From Paracoccus limosus (GTDB lineage: Bacteria > Pseudomonadota > Alphaproteobacteria > Rhodobacterales > Rhodobacteraceae), in contig NZ_WMIF01000001.1 in assembly GCF_009711185.1 (NCBI RefSeq), forward strand, positions 248,001-312,000: a DNA stretch of 64,000 nt, in the 5' to 3' direction. A program made the translations under genes and the position numbers. Under the pieces are notes generated by a model, which saw nothing but the letters and a program-made list of their open reading frames with translations, did no database searches and was not told the DNA's origin. Below are positions 27,508-36,570 of the stretch, one piece after another. Position 1 is the first letter of the stretch, and every line of letters starts with the position of its first letter.

Positions 27508-27843
27508 GCCTCGGCCCGGCGCGGGCTCTGCGACAATCATATGGCAGTTTTGCGACCGACCACCGGGTGCTGACCACCGCCCCCGGCGGCAGGGCCGGTT
27601 TTTGCCACAGGCTGCCTGCGCGGCAGGCGGTCGCGCCGGGCGTTTTCCATCTGCCGCAGCCAAGGATTGAACGGCTTGCCGGTGGTGCTGCCGGGCGGGG
27701 TGGTGCCGACGGATAGGGCCGCCTGTTCATGAGGCATTACCGGTGTCGATGCCCAAGCACTGCACATGTCAGTTGCAAAGCCGGCGAAGCCCCGCGTAGT
27801 TTTGTGAGGCGGAAACACAAGACAGAAAACAGGGAGCCCGCAT
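27508..27843. other. Region between rfbA and the ABC importer operon
   Basis: This 336-base gap holds a weak hairpin with a T-run (27583-27603) that may end the rfb operon, the uncertain minus-strand reading frame at 27537-27737, and presumably the promoter of the ABC importer. The last 60 bases are poorer in GC and end in ACAGGGAGCCCGCA, the ribosome site for the TTG start at 27844. Confidence 0.5.
27537..27737 (-). CDS. Possible small basic protein, uncertain
   Basis: A 66-residue reading frame on the minus strand (MPHEQAALSVGTTPPGSTTG start, then FNPWLRQMENARRDRLPRR) has mostly G or C at third codon positions, as real genes here do. It lacks a ribosome site and any recognisable family. 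It is convergent with rfbA. It may equally be chance in GC-rich DNA. Confidence 0.25.
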   Translation of the reverse strand: MPHEQAALSVGTTPPGSTTGKPFNPWLRQMENARRDRLPRRQPVAKTGPAAGGGGQHPVVGRKTAI

Positions 27844-28947
27844 TTGGCAAGTAAAGCTGGTGGCGATGCCTTCGTCGTCTTTGATCACGTCCAGAAAAGC
27901 TATGACGGCCAGAGCCTCGTGGTTAAGGATCTGAACCTTACCATCGGCAAGGGCGAGTTCCTGACGATGCTGGGGCCATCGGGGTCAGGCAAGACCACCT
28001 GCCTGATGATGTTGGCCGGGTTCGAAACCGCCACGCATGGCGAGATTCGCCTGAACGGGCGCAACATCAATGACGTGCCGCCGCACAAGCGCGGCATCGG
28101 CATGGTGTTCCAAAGCTACGCGCTGTTCCCGCACATGACCGTGGGCGAGAACCTGTCCTTTCCGCTGGAAGTGCGCGGCATGGATTCGGCCGAGCGCAAC
28201 ACCCGCGTCGCCCGGGCGCTCGACATGGTGCAGATGTCGAAATTCGCCGCGCGCCGCCCGGCCCAGCTTTCGGGCGGCCAGCAGCAGCGGATCGCGCTGG
28301 CCCGGGCGCTGGTCTTTGACCCCGAGCTGGTGCTGATGGACGAACCGCTGGGCGCGCTCGACAAGCAGCTGCGCGAACATATGCAGTTCGAGATCAAGGC
28401 CCTGCACGACCGGCTGGGCATCACCGTGGTCTATGTCACCCATGATCAGGGCGAGGCGCTGACCATGTCGGACCGCATCGCGGTCTTCAACGATGGCCGC
28501 ATCCAGCAGCTGGCGCCGCCGCCGGTGCTGTATGAAAAGCCGGAAAACAGTTTCGTCGCCGGCTTTATCGGCGAAAACAACGCCCTGCGCGGCACCATCG
28601 AACAGCTGGACGGCCCCAAGGCGCTGGTGCGGCTGGGCAATGGCGACCTGATCGACGCGACGGCGGTGAACATCCGCGAAAAGGGGCAAAAGACCACGGT
28701 GTCGATCCGTCCCGAGCGGATCGAGTTCAAGCCCGACCTGATGCCCGCCGGCGCCCATACGCTGCAGGCCGAGGTGCGCGATGTCGTCTATATGGGCGAC
28801 ATCCTGCGGGCGCGGCTCAAGGTCGCGGGGCAGGATGATTTCGTCATCAAGTATCGCAACACGCTGGGGCAGGTGAAGCTGACCCCCGGCGAGACCATCC
28901 GCATCGGCTGGCATCCCGAGGATGCCCGCGCGCTGGACCCGGTCTGA
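27844..28947 (+). CDS. ABC importer ATP-binding protein, polyamine/opine type (PotA-like)
   Basis: ATPase of an importer for polyamine-like or related cationic compounds. The 367-residue product has Walker A GPSGSGKTT, signature LSGGQQQR, Walker B LVLMDEPLGALD, H-loop VTHDQGEA and a C-terminal TOBE-type domain (about 280-360). The start is TTG at 27844, 8 bases after GGGAG; no in-frame ATG exists before the Walker A. The binding-protein genes follow at once, in the order ATPase, two binding proteins, two permeases. Confidence 0.93.
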   Translation: MASKAGGDAFVVFDHVQKSYDGQSLVVKDLNLTIGKGEFLTMLGPSGSGKTTCLMMLAGFETATHGEIRLNGRNINDVPPHKRGIGMVFQSYALFPHMTVGENLSFPLEVRGMDSAERNTRVARALDMVQMSKFAARRPAQLSGGQQQRIALARALVFDPELVLMDEPLGALDKQLREHMQFEIKALHDRLGITVVYVTHDQGEALTMSDRIAVFNDGRIQQLAPPPVLYEKPENSFVAGFIGENNALRGTIEQLDGPKALVRLGNGDLIDATAVNIREKGQKTTVSIRPERIEFKPDLMPAGAHTLQAEVRDVVYMGDILRARLKVAGQDDFVIKYRNTLGQVKLTPGETIRIGWHPEDARALDPV

Positions 28948-28997
28948 TCTTCGCAGCTTCGCAGTTTCACGACAGAACCCGACGACAAGGAGCCATG

Positions 28998-30080
28998 ATG
29001 AAACGCACCCTTATCCTGACCACTGCGGCGCTAGCTTTGGCGACCGCCGCGCAGGCCGAGACCAAGGAGGTGAACCTGCTGTCCTGGGGCGGGGCCTATG
29101 GCAACAGCCATGTCCAGGCCTATGTGAAGCCCTTCGAGGCCAAGACCGGGGGCAAGGTTTCGGTCGCCGATGCCGACAACCCGGCCACCCCGCTCAAGGC
29201 GCAGGTCGAGGCGGGCAATGTCTCGACCGATGTCGCCTCGGTGGAATATGCCGATGCGGTGCGGCTCTGCGACGAAGGCCTGCTGGAACAGATCGACCCG
29301 TCCATTCTGGTCCCGGCCGCCGATGGCACCAAGGCCACCGATGATTTCATCCCCGGCGCCGTGACCGACTGCTTTGTCGGCACCGATGTCTATTCGATGA
29401 TCATCGCCTATGACGACGCCAAGTTCAAAGATGCCAAGCCCACGACCCCGGCGGATTTCTTCGACACCGCCAAGTTCCCGGGCAAGCGCACCATGCGCAA
29501 AGGCGCCAAGTTCAATCTGGAACTGGCGCTGATGGCCGATGGCGTCCCCGCCGATCAGGTCTATGAGGTGCTGGGCACCCCCGAGGGCGTCGACCGCGCC
29601 TTCAAGAAACTGGCCGAGATCAAAAAGGACGTGATCTGGTGGGAAGCCGGCGCGCAACCGCCGCAGCTTCTGGCCGATGGCGAGGTCAGCATGGCCTTTG
29701 CCTTCAACGGCCGGATCTTCGACGCCGCCCAGAAAGAGGGCAAGCCCTTCAAGATCCTCTGGGACGGTCAGATCTATGAGATGGAGGGCTGGGTGATGCC
29801 GAAAGGCGCGCCGCATCCCGAAGCGGCCAAAGAGTTCATCGCCTTCTCGACCGCGCCGGAAAATCAGGCCCGCGCTGCCGAATTCATCAGCTACGGCCCG
29901 CCGCGCAAATCGGCTGCCGCGCTGGTCGGCAATATCGAGGGCACCGATGTGCCGATGGGCCCGAACCTGCCGACCTCTGCCGAGAACATGAAACAGGCGC
30001 TGGCCTCGAACCTCGACTTCTGGGTCGATCACGATGCCGAACTGCAAGAGCGTTTCAACGCCTGGCTCGCGGCCAACTGA
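28998..30080 (+). CDS. ABC importer substrate-binding protein 1 (PotD/F-like)
   Basis: Periplasmic binding protein of the importer. The 360-residue product has a Sec signal (MKRTLILTTAALALATAAQA, cut about residue 20), then the family opening VNLLSWGGAYGNS, and WWEAGAQPPQLLADGEVSM in the middle. ATG 28998 lies 5 bases after AAGGAG; the ATG at 28995 is too close to it. It is a clear paralogue of the next gene: the two share order and most motifs, including DADNPATPLKAQVE versus AADNPATPLKAQVE. Substrate cannot be read from sequence. Confidence 0.92.
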   Translation: MKRTLILTTAALALATAAQAETKEVNLLSWGGAYGNSHVQAYVKPFEAKTGGKVSVADADNPATPLKAQVEAGNVSTDVASVEYADAVRLCDEGLLEQIDPSILVPAADGTKATDDFIPGAVTDCFVGTDVYSMIIAYDDAKFKDAKPTTPADFFDTAKFPGKRTMRKGAKFNLELALMADGVPADQVYEVLGTPEGVDRAFKKLAEIKKDVIWWEAGAQPPQLLADGEVSMAFAFNGRIFDAAQKEGKPFKILWDGQIYEMEGWVMPKGAPHPEAAKEFIAFSTAPENQARAAEFISYGPPRKSAAALVGNIEGTDVPMGPNLPTSAENMKQALASNLDFWVDHDAELQERFNAWLAAN

Positions 30081-30448
30081 TCTCCCGGCTGCGGCGGGCG
30101 ACTGCCGCAGCCAACCCGCGCCGCCCCGGCGGCGCCCGTGCGACCGGCCCAGATGCCGGGTCGATCAGCTTGATGACGGGGTAACGGATGACACGAATGC
30201 GGATCCTGATTTCGGCCCCTGACAGCCCGGCGCAGACCGGCACGGGCATGGCCGGGGGCAGGGGCGTCTGGCGCGCTGTTTCTGTCCCCGTGATCCAGCC
30301 AAGCTCTGCCGTGGCCGCCCGGCCCCTGCCGGTGCGCGGCTGACGCCATCCGGCCCGCGGCCCGACCGGGCGCGCGATCCGGCCTGCATCCTTCGGGATG
30401 CCAACAAGACCCGGCCAATGCGCCGATCACACCAACGGGAGCAATGCC
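30081..30448. other. Gap between the two binding-protein genes
   Basis: These 368 bases separate two genes that otherwise read as one operon. No gene is well supported. A 51-residue frame (30188-30343, starting MTRMRILISAPDSPAQ) has G/C-rich third positions and GGGGTAACGG before it, but no recognisable family, so I do not call it. There is no clear terminator. An internal promoter or RNA-processing signal for the second binding protein would fit here. Confidence 0.45.
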
Positions 30449-31531
30449 ATGAAAACAATGCTGATCCTGACCACGGCCCTCTGCGGGCTGGCCGTCTCGG
30501 CCCAGGCCCAGAACAAAGAGGTCAACGTCGTCTCCTGGGGCGGCGCCTATGAGAAATCGCAGGTCGAGGCCTATAACATTCCCTTCACCGCCAAGACCGG
30601 CATCAAGGTCAATATGATGGCCGCCGACAACCCGGCCACCCCCTTGAAGGCGCAGGTCGAGGCCAAGAACATCACCGGCGACGTCTTCGACATCGAGGTC
30701 TCGGACGCCATCCGCATGTGCGACGAGGGCGCGCTGGTCCAGATCGACCCGGCGACGCTGCCGGCTGCGCCCGACGGCACCCCGGCCAAGGATGATTTCA
30801 TTCCTGGCGCGCTGCAGGATTGCGCCGTGGCCAACATCTTCTGGGGCACGGTCATCGCCTTCGACAAGACCAAGTTCGCCGACAATCCGCCCAAGACGGC
30901 GGCGGATTTCTTCGACACCGCGAAATTCCCCGGCAAGCGCGGCCTGCCCAAGAACCCCAAGCGCACGCTCTATCTGGCGCTGATCGCCGATGGCGTCGCG
31001 CCCGACCAGATCTATGAGACGCTCTCGACCCCCGAAGGCGTCGACCGCGCCTTTAAGAAGCTCGACACGATCAAGAAGGACGTGGTCTGGTGGGAGGCCG
31101 GCGCCCAGCCGGTGCAGCTGCTGGCGGATGGCGAAGTGACCATGGCCACCGGCTATAACGGCCGCTTCTTCGATGCCATGGTGGCCGAGGGCAAGCCCTT
31201 CGAGATCATCTGGGACGGCCAATACATGGACATGGACATGTTCGCCATTCCCAAGGGCTCGCCCAACCCCGAGGCGGCGATGGAATACCTGAAATTCGCC
31301 ACCGACACCCAGCAGCTGGCCAATCAGGCGAAATGGATCGCCTATGGCCCGTCGCGGAAATCCTCGGCGGCGCTGGTCGGCAAATATCAGGACGGCAAGA
31401 CCGACATGGGCCCGCATATGCCCACCAATGCCGAACACATGACCACCGCCGTCATGGACGATCCCGAATTCTGGGCCGACCATTCGGCCGAGCTGTCGGA
31501 ACGTTTCAACAGCTGGCTGGCGGCCGGCTGA
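30449..31531 (+). CDS. ABC importer substrate-binding protein 2, paralogue of the upstream gene
   Basis: A 360-residue periplasmic binding protein with signal MKTMLILTTALCGLAVSAQA and the same opening (VNVVSWGGAYEKS), TAADFFDTAKFPGKRG, WWEAGAQPVQLLADGEVTM and FNSWLAAG ending as its upstream paralogue. ATG 30449 follows AACGGGAGCAATGCC. Near-identical motifs over the full length show a tandem duplication. The copies differ around likely ligand-contact segments (for example NIFWGTVIAFDKT versus TDVYSMIIAYDDA), so they probably bind different compounds. Confidence 0.92.
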   Translation: MKTMLILTTALCGLAVSAQAQNKEVNVVSWGGAYEKSQVEAYNIPFTAKTGIKVNMMAADNPATPLKAQVEAKNITGDVFDIEVSDAIRMCDEGALVQIDPATLPAAPDGTPAKDDFIPGALQDCAVANIFWGTVIAFDKTKFADNPPKTAADFFDTAKFPGKRGLPKNPKRTLYLALIADGVAPDQIYETLSTPEGVDRAFKKLDTIKKDVVWWEAGAQPVQLLADGEVTMATGYNGRFFDAMVAEGKPFEIIWDGQYMDMDMFAIPKGSPNPEAAMEYLKFATDTQQLANQAKWIAYGPSRKSSAALVGKYQDGKTDMGPHMPTNAEHMTTAVMDDPEFWADHSAELSERFNSWLAAG

Positions 31532-31598
31532 TCCCGCTGTCGCCGCCCGGCCCGTCCGGGCGGCACCCCTTGCACGTTTTTTCCGCTGAAGGACCAAG

Positions 31599-32900
31599 AT
31601 GGCCAACGCGCTTGACCCCCATGCAGCCATTGTCATCGAGGCGGGCGGCCTCGATCAGGGCGGCACGCTGAAAACCGCGGACGGACAGCCGCTTACCCGC
31701 GCCCTGGCGCGCAGCTCGCGCCGGGCGCGGCGCCGCGCCTTCCTGCTGGTGCTGCCGCTGCTTCTGTTCATCTTGATCACCTTCGTCGTGCCGATCGGGC
31801 AGATGCTGCAACGCTCGGTCAAGAACGACGGCTTCTCGGCCAATATGCCGCAGCTTTCGGCGTGGTTTCACGACCACCCGCGCGGCACCGAGCCCGATGA
31901 TGCCGCCTGGGCGGCGCTGGCCGCCGACCTGACCGCCTCGGCCGAGGCGCGCAATATCGGCGTCGTCGGCACCCGCATCAACTATGACATGCCGGGCACG
32001 CGCTCGCTGTTCACCGCAGCCGGGCGCAAGGCGCGCGGCGGGATCGCGCCGCCCTATCGCGACGCCATTCTGGCGATGGACAAGAAATGGGGTGACCCGA
32101 AGCTTTGGGCAGTCATGCGCGAGGCGGCCTCGCCCTATACCGCGAACTTCTACCTTGCCGCCATCGACCGCAGCCGCGACGAAACCGGCAAGATCGTGCA
32201 GGCTCCGCCCGAGCAGCGCGTCTATCTTATGCTGTTCATGCGCACCTTCTGGCTGTCGCTGGTCATCACCTGCACCACCTTCCTGCTGGGCTTTCCGATC
32301 GCGCACCTTCTGGCCACGCTGCCGATGCGCAAGTCGAACCTGTTGATGATCCTTGTGCTTTTGCCGTTCTGGACCTCGCTTCTGGTCAGAACCACGGCCT
32401 GGATGGTGCTCTTGCAACAGCAAGGGGTCGTCAATGACGTGCTGGTCTGGCTGGGCATCATCAGCGACAGCGGCCGGTTGCAGATGATCTACAACCAGAC
32501 CGGCACCATTATCGCGATGACGCATATCCTGCTGCCCTTCATGATCCTGCCGCTTTATTCGGTGATGCGCACGATCAACCCCTCTTATGTCCGCGCCGCC
32601 CGCAGTCTGGGCGCCAGCAGCTGGACGGCCTTCCGCCGGATCTATTTCCCGCAGACGCTACCGGGGCTGGGGGCGGGGGCGCTCCTCGTCTTCATCCTCG
32701 CGGTCGGCTATTACATCACGCCCGCGCTGGTCGGCGGCTCGTCGGGGCAGCTGATCTCGAACATGATCGCCATGCATATGACGCAGACACTGAACTGGTC
32801 GATGGCCGCGGCCCTTGCCGCGCTGCTGCTGGGCGGCGTGCTGCTGCTCTACTGGGTCTACGACCGTCTCGTCGGCATCGACAATCTGAAACTGGGGTAA
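31599..32900 (+). CDS. ABC importer permease 1 (PotB-like) with long periplasmic insertion
   Basis: Inner-membrane permease. The 433-residue product has a ~45-residue basic cytoplasmic N-terminus, TM1 at about 48-68, then a hydrophilic stretch of about 135 residues before TM2 near 208; the usual PotB-type loop is much shorter. The remaining helices and the ATPase-contact loop (ARSLGASSWTAFRRIYFPQTLPG) are normal. The insertion, rich in Asp/Ala with NYDMPGTRSLF, could be a periplasmic domain contacting one of the two binding proteins. It starts 67 bases after the second binding protein gene. Confidence 0.92.
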   Translation: MANALDPHAAIVIEAGGLDQGGTLKTADGQPLTRALARSSRRARRRAFLLVLPLLLFILITFVVPIGQMLQRSVKNDGFSANMPQLSAWFHDHPRGTEPDDAAWAALAADLTASAEARNIGVVGTRINYDMPGTRSLFTAAGRKARGGIAPPYRDAILAMDKKWGDPKLWAVMREAASPYTANFYLAAIDRSRDETGKIVQAPPEQRVYLMLFMRTFWLSLVITCTTFLLGFPIAHLLATLPMRKSNLLMILVLLPFWTSLLVRTTAWMVLLQQQGVVNDVLVWLGIISDSGRLQMIYNQTGTIIAMTHILLPFMILPLYSVMRTINPSYVRAARSLGASSWTAFRRIYFPQTLPGLGAGALLVFILAVGYYITPALVGGSSGQLISNMIAMHMTQTLNWSMAAALAALLLGGVLLLYWVYDRLVGIDNLKLG

Positions 32901-32905
32901 TCGCC

Positions 32906-33859
32906 ATGGCGCTTCCGAAATACGCATCGCCTTTGGAAAAGGCCTGGCATTACGCCTATCTGGTGATCTGTGCCGCGATCTTCTTCTTCCTGATCGTGCC
33001 GATCGTGGTGGTCATTCCGCTGTCCTTCAACGCCGAGCCCTATTTCACCTTCACCAGCAAGATGCTCAGCTTCGATCCCTCGGGCTATTCGATGCGCTGG
33101 TATGACAGCCTGCTGACCTTCGGCATGCAGCAGCCCGACGCGCCGCGCGGGCTCAGCTGGTGGGCGGATGTCTGGCACAATGCGAAATGGGTGCAGGCGA
33201 CGAAAAGCTCGATCATCATCGGCTTCTTCTCGACCGTCGTGGCGACGGTGCTGGGCACATTGGCCGCACTCGGTCTGTCGCGCCCCGAGATGCCTTACCG
33301 CCGCATCATCATGGCCATGCTGATCTCGCCGATGATCGTGCCGATCATCATCACGGCGACGGGGATGTTCTTCTTTTACTCGAACCCCTGCGAGCCGCTG
33401 ACCTGGATCGGCCTCAACCCCAGCTGCGGCAAGCTTGCCGGCACCTATCTCGGCGTCATCCTGGCCCATGCCACGCTGGGCATCCCCTTCGTCATCATTA
33501 CGGTGACGGCGACGCTGATCGGCTTTGACCAATCGCTGGCCCGCGCCGCCGCCAGCCTTGGCGCCAACCCGCGCACCACCTTCTTCCGCATCATCATGCC
33601 GCTGATCCTGCCCGGTGTGATCTCGGGCGCGCTCTTTGCCTTCGTCACCTCCTTCGACGAGGTGGTAGCGGTGCTCTTCATCGCCGGCCCCGATCAGCAG
33701 ACGATCCCGCGCCAGATGTGGAACGGCATCCGCGAACAGATCTCGCCGGCGATCCTTGCGGTGGCGACGCTGCTCGTCATCTTCTCGATCGCGCTCCTGA
33801 CCACGGTCGAGATGCTGCGCCGCCGCTCGGAACGGCTGCGGGGCATCACCCCGCACTAG
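32906..33859 (+). CDS. ABC importer permease 2 (PotC-like)
   Basis: Second permease of the importer, 317 residues with about six helices and the contact loop ARAAASLGANPRTTFFRIIMPLILPG. An additional hydrophilic periplasmic loop (about residues 60-92) and a segment with two Cys (NPCEPLTWIGLNPSCGK, about 158-174) are unusual for PotC and could form a periplasmic disulfide. It starts 5 bases after permease 1 and ends at a terminator. Confidence 0.92.
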   Translation: MALPKYASPLEKAWHYAYLVICAAIFFFLIVPIVVVIPLSFNAEPYFTFTSKMLSFDPSGYSMRWYDSLLTFGMQQPDAPRGLSWWADVWHNAKWVQATKSSIIIGFFSTVVATVLGTLAALGLSRPEMPYRRIIMAMLISPMIVPIIITATGMFFFYSNPCEPLTWIGLNPSCGKLAGTYLGVILAHATLGIPFVIITVTATLIGFDQSLARAAASLGANPRTTFFRIIMPLILPGVISGALFAFVTSFDEVVAVLFIAGPDQQTIPRQMWNGIREQISPAILAVATLLVIFSIALLTTVEMLRRRSERLRGITPH

Positions 33860-33884
33860 GCGCCAAAGCCCCGACCCCCCGGAG

Positions 33885-33907
33885 CGCCGCCCATCAAGGC
33901 GGCGTTT
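33885..33907 (+). terminator. Terminator of the ABC importer operon
   Basis: CGCCGCC (33885-33891), loop CATCAA, GGCGGCG (33898-33904), then TTTCT. The stem lies 25 bases after the stop. Confidence 0.75.
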
Positions 33908-33961
33908 CTCATATCCTTCACCATTTTCGCAAATACCCCCGCCGGCAGGCGGAACCGCGTC

Positions 33962-34906
33962 TCAGGGCAGGACCGAGATCCAGAACCAGATCGTCAGGAT
34001 CGACAGCGCCGTCGAGACCAGCACCGTCGAGGCCGCCACCCGCTTCGCCGAATTGTAGATCGAGGCGAACAGATAGGCGTTCACCCCCGGCGCCATGCTG
34101 GCGGTGATCACTGCCGAGCGCATCGGCCCCACCGGCAGCTGAAACAGATGCCCCAGCGTCCATGTCGTCACCGGATGGATCACCAGCGAACACAGGCAGC
34201 AGATGGCAATGGCGGTGCTGTCGCCCTCGGGGCGGTAACGATACAGCACCCCGCCCAGACCGAACAGCGCCGCCGGCAGCGCCGCCTTGGCCATCATGTC
34301 GACGGCGGCCCAAAACCCCTGCGGCATCACCAGCCCCGCCTGCATCAGCAGGTTCATCACCGCCCCGCACAGGATGCCGATGATCAGCGGCGTATGCAGC
34401 ACGCCCGACAGCGCCCGCATGGCGATCTGGCCCACGCGCAGGCTTTGCCCACGCGCGCGCGTAATCTCCATCATGGTGATGCCGAATGTGTAAAGCAGCG
34501 GCGAATGGATGGCGATGATCGCCACGTTGCCGGCCAGTGCTTGGGCGCCATAGGCGCGCTCCATGATCGGAATGCCGAGCAGCAGCGAGTTCGAGAACAG
34601 GCAGCAGAACCCGATCGCCACCGCATCCGTCGCCGGCCGCTTCAGCCAGTAAAGCGCCAGCCCCCAGCCGATGAAATAGGACAGGAAGGCGCCGCTATAG
34701 AACGCCACCCACATACCCAGATTGAAATTCTCGGCCATGTCCAGCCGCGCCACATTGGCAAACAGCAGCACCGGCACGGCAAAGTTCTGCGCAAAGCGCA
34801 TCAGCCCGTCGACCGCCACCTCGGTGAACATCTTTCGCCAGGCAACCAGATAGCCAAAGCCGATGATGATGAAGACCGGAAGGATGACGTCGAAAAGAAT
34901 GGTCAT
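33962..34906 (-). CDS. AEC-family (auxin efflux carrier type) transporter
   Basis: A 314-residue integral membrane protein with about ten helices. It has the AEC/malonate-transporter opening ILPVFIIIGFGYLVAWRKMF, then FAVPVLLFANVARL, and APGVNAYLFASIYNSAKRVAASTVLVSTALS near the C-terminus, a highly conserved AEC segment. Members move small organic acids or related compounds; the substrate here is unknown. The ATG overlaps the stop of the MBL hydrolase gene (ATGA), so it is the last gene of the dacC-tmk-holB-tatD-MBL string. Confidence 0.93.
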   Translation of the reverse strand: MTILFDVILPVFIIIGFGYLVAWRKMFTEVAVDGLMRFAQNFAVPVLLFANVARLDMAENFNLGMWVAFYSGAFLSYFIGWGLALYWLKRPATDAVAIGFCCLFSNSLLLGIPIMERAYGAQALAGNVAIIAIHSPLLYTFGITMMEITRARGQSLRVGQIAMRALSGVLHTPLIIGILCGAVMNLLMQAGLVMPQGFWAAVDMMAKAALPAALFGLGGVLYRYRPEGDSTAIAICCLCSLVIHPVTTWTLGHLFQLPVGPMRSAVITASMAPGVNAYLFASIYNSAKRVAASTVLVSTALSILTIWFWISVLP

Positions 34907-35751
34907 GTCAGGTGGAGGGTCAATCCGTCATGGGCAGGGATGACATGCGGCGGCGTCTCCTGCATGACCCGGTCGTGGTCCAGATCGATATGCATATTGG
35001 TGATGACACCGCGCAGCGCCTCGGAGCGCGCGATCCAGTCCAGCGCCTGCGCCAGATGGGCGTGGCTCGGATGCGAGCGATAGCGCAGCCCGTCGCAGAT
35101 AAAGACCTCGGGCCCGGCGATGGCGGGCCATGCCGCCTCGGGGATGTCCTTGACATCGGGCAGATAGACCAGCCCGCCGGCGCGGCCGGGAATGCGAAAG
35201 CCAAGCGCGGGAATGTCGCCATGGCTGACCTCAAAGGGGATCAGCTCCAGCGTGCCGCCCTCGCCCTCGACGCGGAACGGTCCCTCGATCGGGACCAGCG
35301 TGCAGATCGGCGGATAGGACGAACCTTCGGGCGTTTCGAACACATAGCCAAAGCGCGCAAGCAGCGCGTCGCGGGTCTGGGCATCGGCATGGCAGGGGAT
35401 GCGCCGGTCCATGTTATAGGCGATCTGGCGCAGGTCATCGATGCCATGGATGTGATCGGCATGGGGATGGGTATAGACCACCGCATCCAGCGCGCCGACC
35501 CCGGCATCCAGCAGCTGCGGCACCATGTCGGGCCCGGTGTCGATCAGCACGCGGGTCACGCCCGCCCCCGAGTGCCGCTCCAGCAGCAGCGAACAGCGGC
35601 GGCGGCGGTTGCGCGGATTGGTCGGGTCGCAATCGCCCCAGCGGTTGCCGAGCCGCGGCACCCCCCCGGACGAGCCGCAGCCCAGAATGATGGCGCGAAA
35701 GCCGTCATCCGTGCCGGAGGCCTCTGCCCCCAGACCGTTCGCGCCGCTCAT
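34903..35751 (-). CDS. MBL-fold metallohydrolase (PhnP-like)
   Basis: A 282-residue metallo-beta-lactamase-fold hydrolase. It has LGCGSSGGVPRLGNRWGDCD at the N-terminus, the metal motif THPHADHIHGIDD, then DGLRYRSHPSHAHLAQALDW and TNMHIDLDH. This composition is that of PhnP-like phosphodiesterases. The ATG at 35751 overlaps the tatD stop; the frame is open well upstream inside tatD but only this start fits the domain. Its fixed place after tatD in many alphaproteobacteria suggests a housekeeping nucleic-acid or nucleotide role, which is inference. Confidence 0.92.
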   Translation of the reverse strand: MSGANGLGAEASGTDDGFRAIILGCGSSGGVPRLGNRWGDCDPTNPRNRRRRCSLLLERHSGAGVTRVLIDTGPDMVPQLLDAGVGALDAVVYTHPHADHIHGIDDLRQIAYNMDRRIPCHADAQTRDALLARFGYVFETPEGSSYPPICTLVPIEGPFRVEGEGGTLELIPFEVSHGDIPALGFRIPGRAGGLVYLPDVKDIPEAAWPAIAGPEVFICDGLRYRSHPSHAHLAQALDWIARSEALRGVITNMHIDLDHDRVMQETPPHVIPAHDGLTLHLT

Positions 35752-36548
35752 ATCCGGGCCTTGCTGAACAGCCGGTCGAAATTGGCCGTGGTCAGCGCGG
35801 CGAATTCGGCCTCGGTCATGCCCAAAGCTTCGGCGCCGACGCGCGCGGTATGCACGACATGCGCCGGCTCGTTGCGCTTGCCGCGATAGGGCGGCGGCGC
35901 CAGATAGGGAGCATCGGTCTCGATCAGGATGCGGTCGCGGGGCGCGGCGATAAAGATGTCGCGGATCTCGGTCGAGCGCGGAAAGGCCGCAATGCCCGAC
36001 ATCGACAGGTAAAAACCCAGATCCAGCGCGGTCGCCGCCAGCTCGGGGCCGCTGGTATAGCAATGCATGACACAGGAAAACGCGCCGACCCGGCGCTCTT
36101 CGGTCAGGATGCGGGCCATGTCGGCATCGGCATCGCGCGAATGGATGATCAGCGGCAGGCCGGTGCGGCGCGCGGCCTCAATATGGACGCGCAGGCTTTC
36201 GGCCTGAACGGCGGCACTTTCGGCGGTGTAATGGTAATCCAGCCCGGTCTCGCCGATGCCGACGAATTTCGGATGCCGGGCCAGCGCCACCAGCTGCTCG
36301 ACCAGCACCATCGGCTCTTCGGCGGCATACATCGGATGGGTGCCGGCGGCATAGAACAGCCCGTCATGCGCCTCGGCCATGGCACGCACGGCGGGTTCCT
36401 TGCGCAGGCGGGTGCAGATGGTGACCATGCGGCGCACGCCTGCGGCATTGGCCCGTGTGATCAGCTCGGCGGTCTGGCCCTCGAAATCGGGGAAATCCAG
36501 ATGGCAATGGCTGTCGACGAATTCGGGCAGGGCGGGGCGGTCGGTCAT
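35748..36548 (-). CDS. tatD: TatD family metal-dependent DNase
   Basis: A 266-residue TIM-barrel hydrolase with VDSHCHLDF (metal His14 and His16), GIGETGLDYHY, PLIIHSRDAD, SCVMHCYTSG and LIETDAPYLAPPPYRGKRNEP, the full TatD signature set. ATG 36548 is preceded by AGGGAAATCCC. It lies 22 bases after holB and overlaps the next gene by ATGA. TatD proteins have 3'-5' exonuclease activity on damaged DNA. Confidence 0.95.
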   Translation of the reverse strand: MTDRPALPEFVDSHCHLDFPDFEGQTAELITRANAAGVRRMVTICTRLRKEPAVRAMAEAHDGLFYAAGTHPMYAAEEPMVLVEQLVALARHPKFVGIGETGLDYHYTAESAAVQAESLRVHIEAARRTGLPLIIHSRDADADMARILTEERRVGAFSCVMHCYTSGPELAATALDLGFYLSMSGIAAFPRSTEIRDIFIAAPRDRILIETDAPYLAPPPYRGKRNEPAHVVHTARVGAEALGMTEAEFAALTTANFDRLFSKARI

Positions 36549-36570
36549 GGGATTTCCCTGTCGGCCCGGA

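Noticed and set aside
30188..30343. 51-codon frame between the two binding-protein genes
   Set aside because: Third-position bias is suggestive, but no family, no conservation data and overlap with a likely regulatory gap leave it unsupported.
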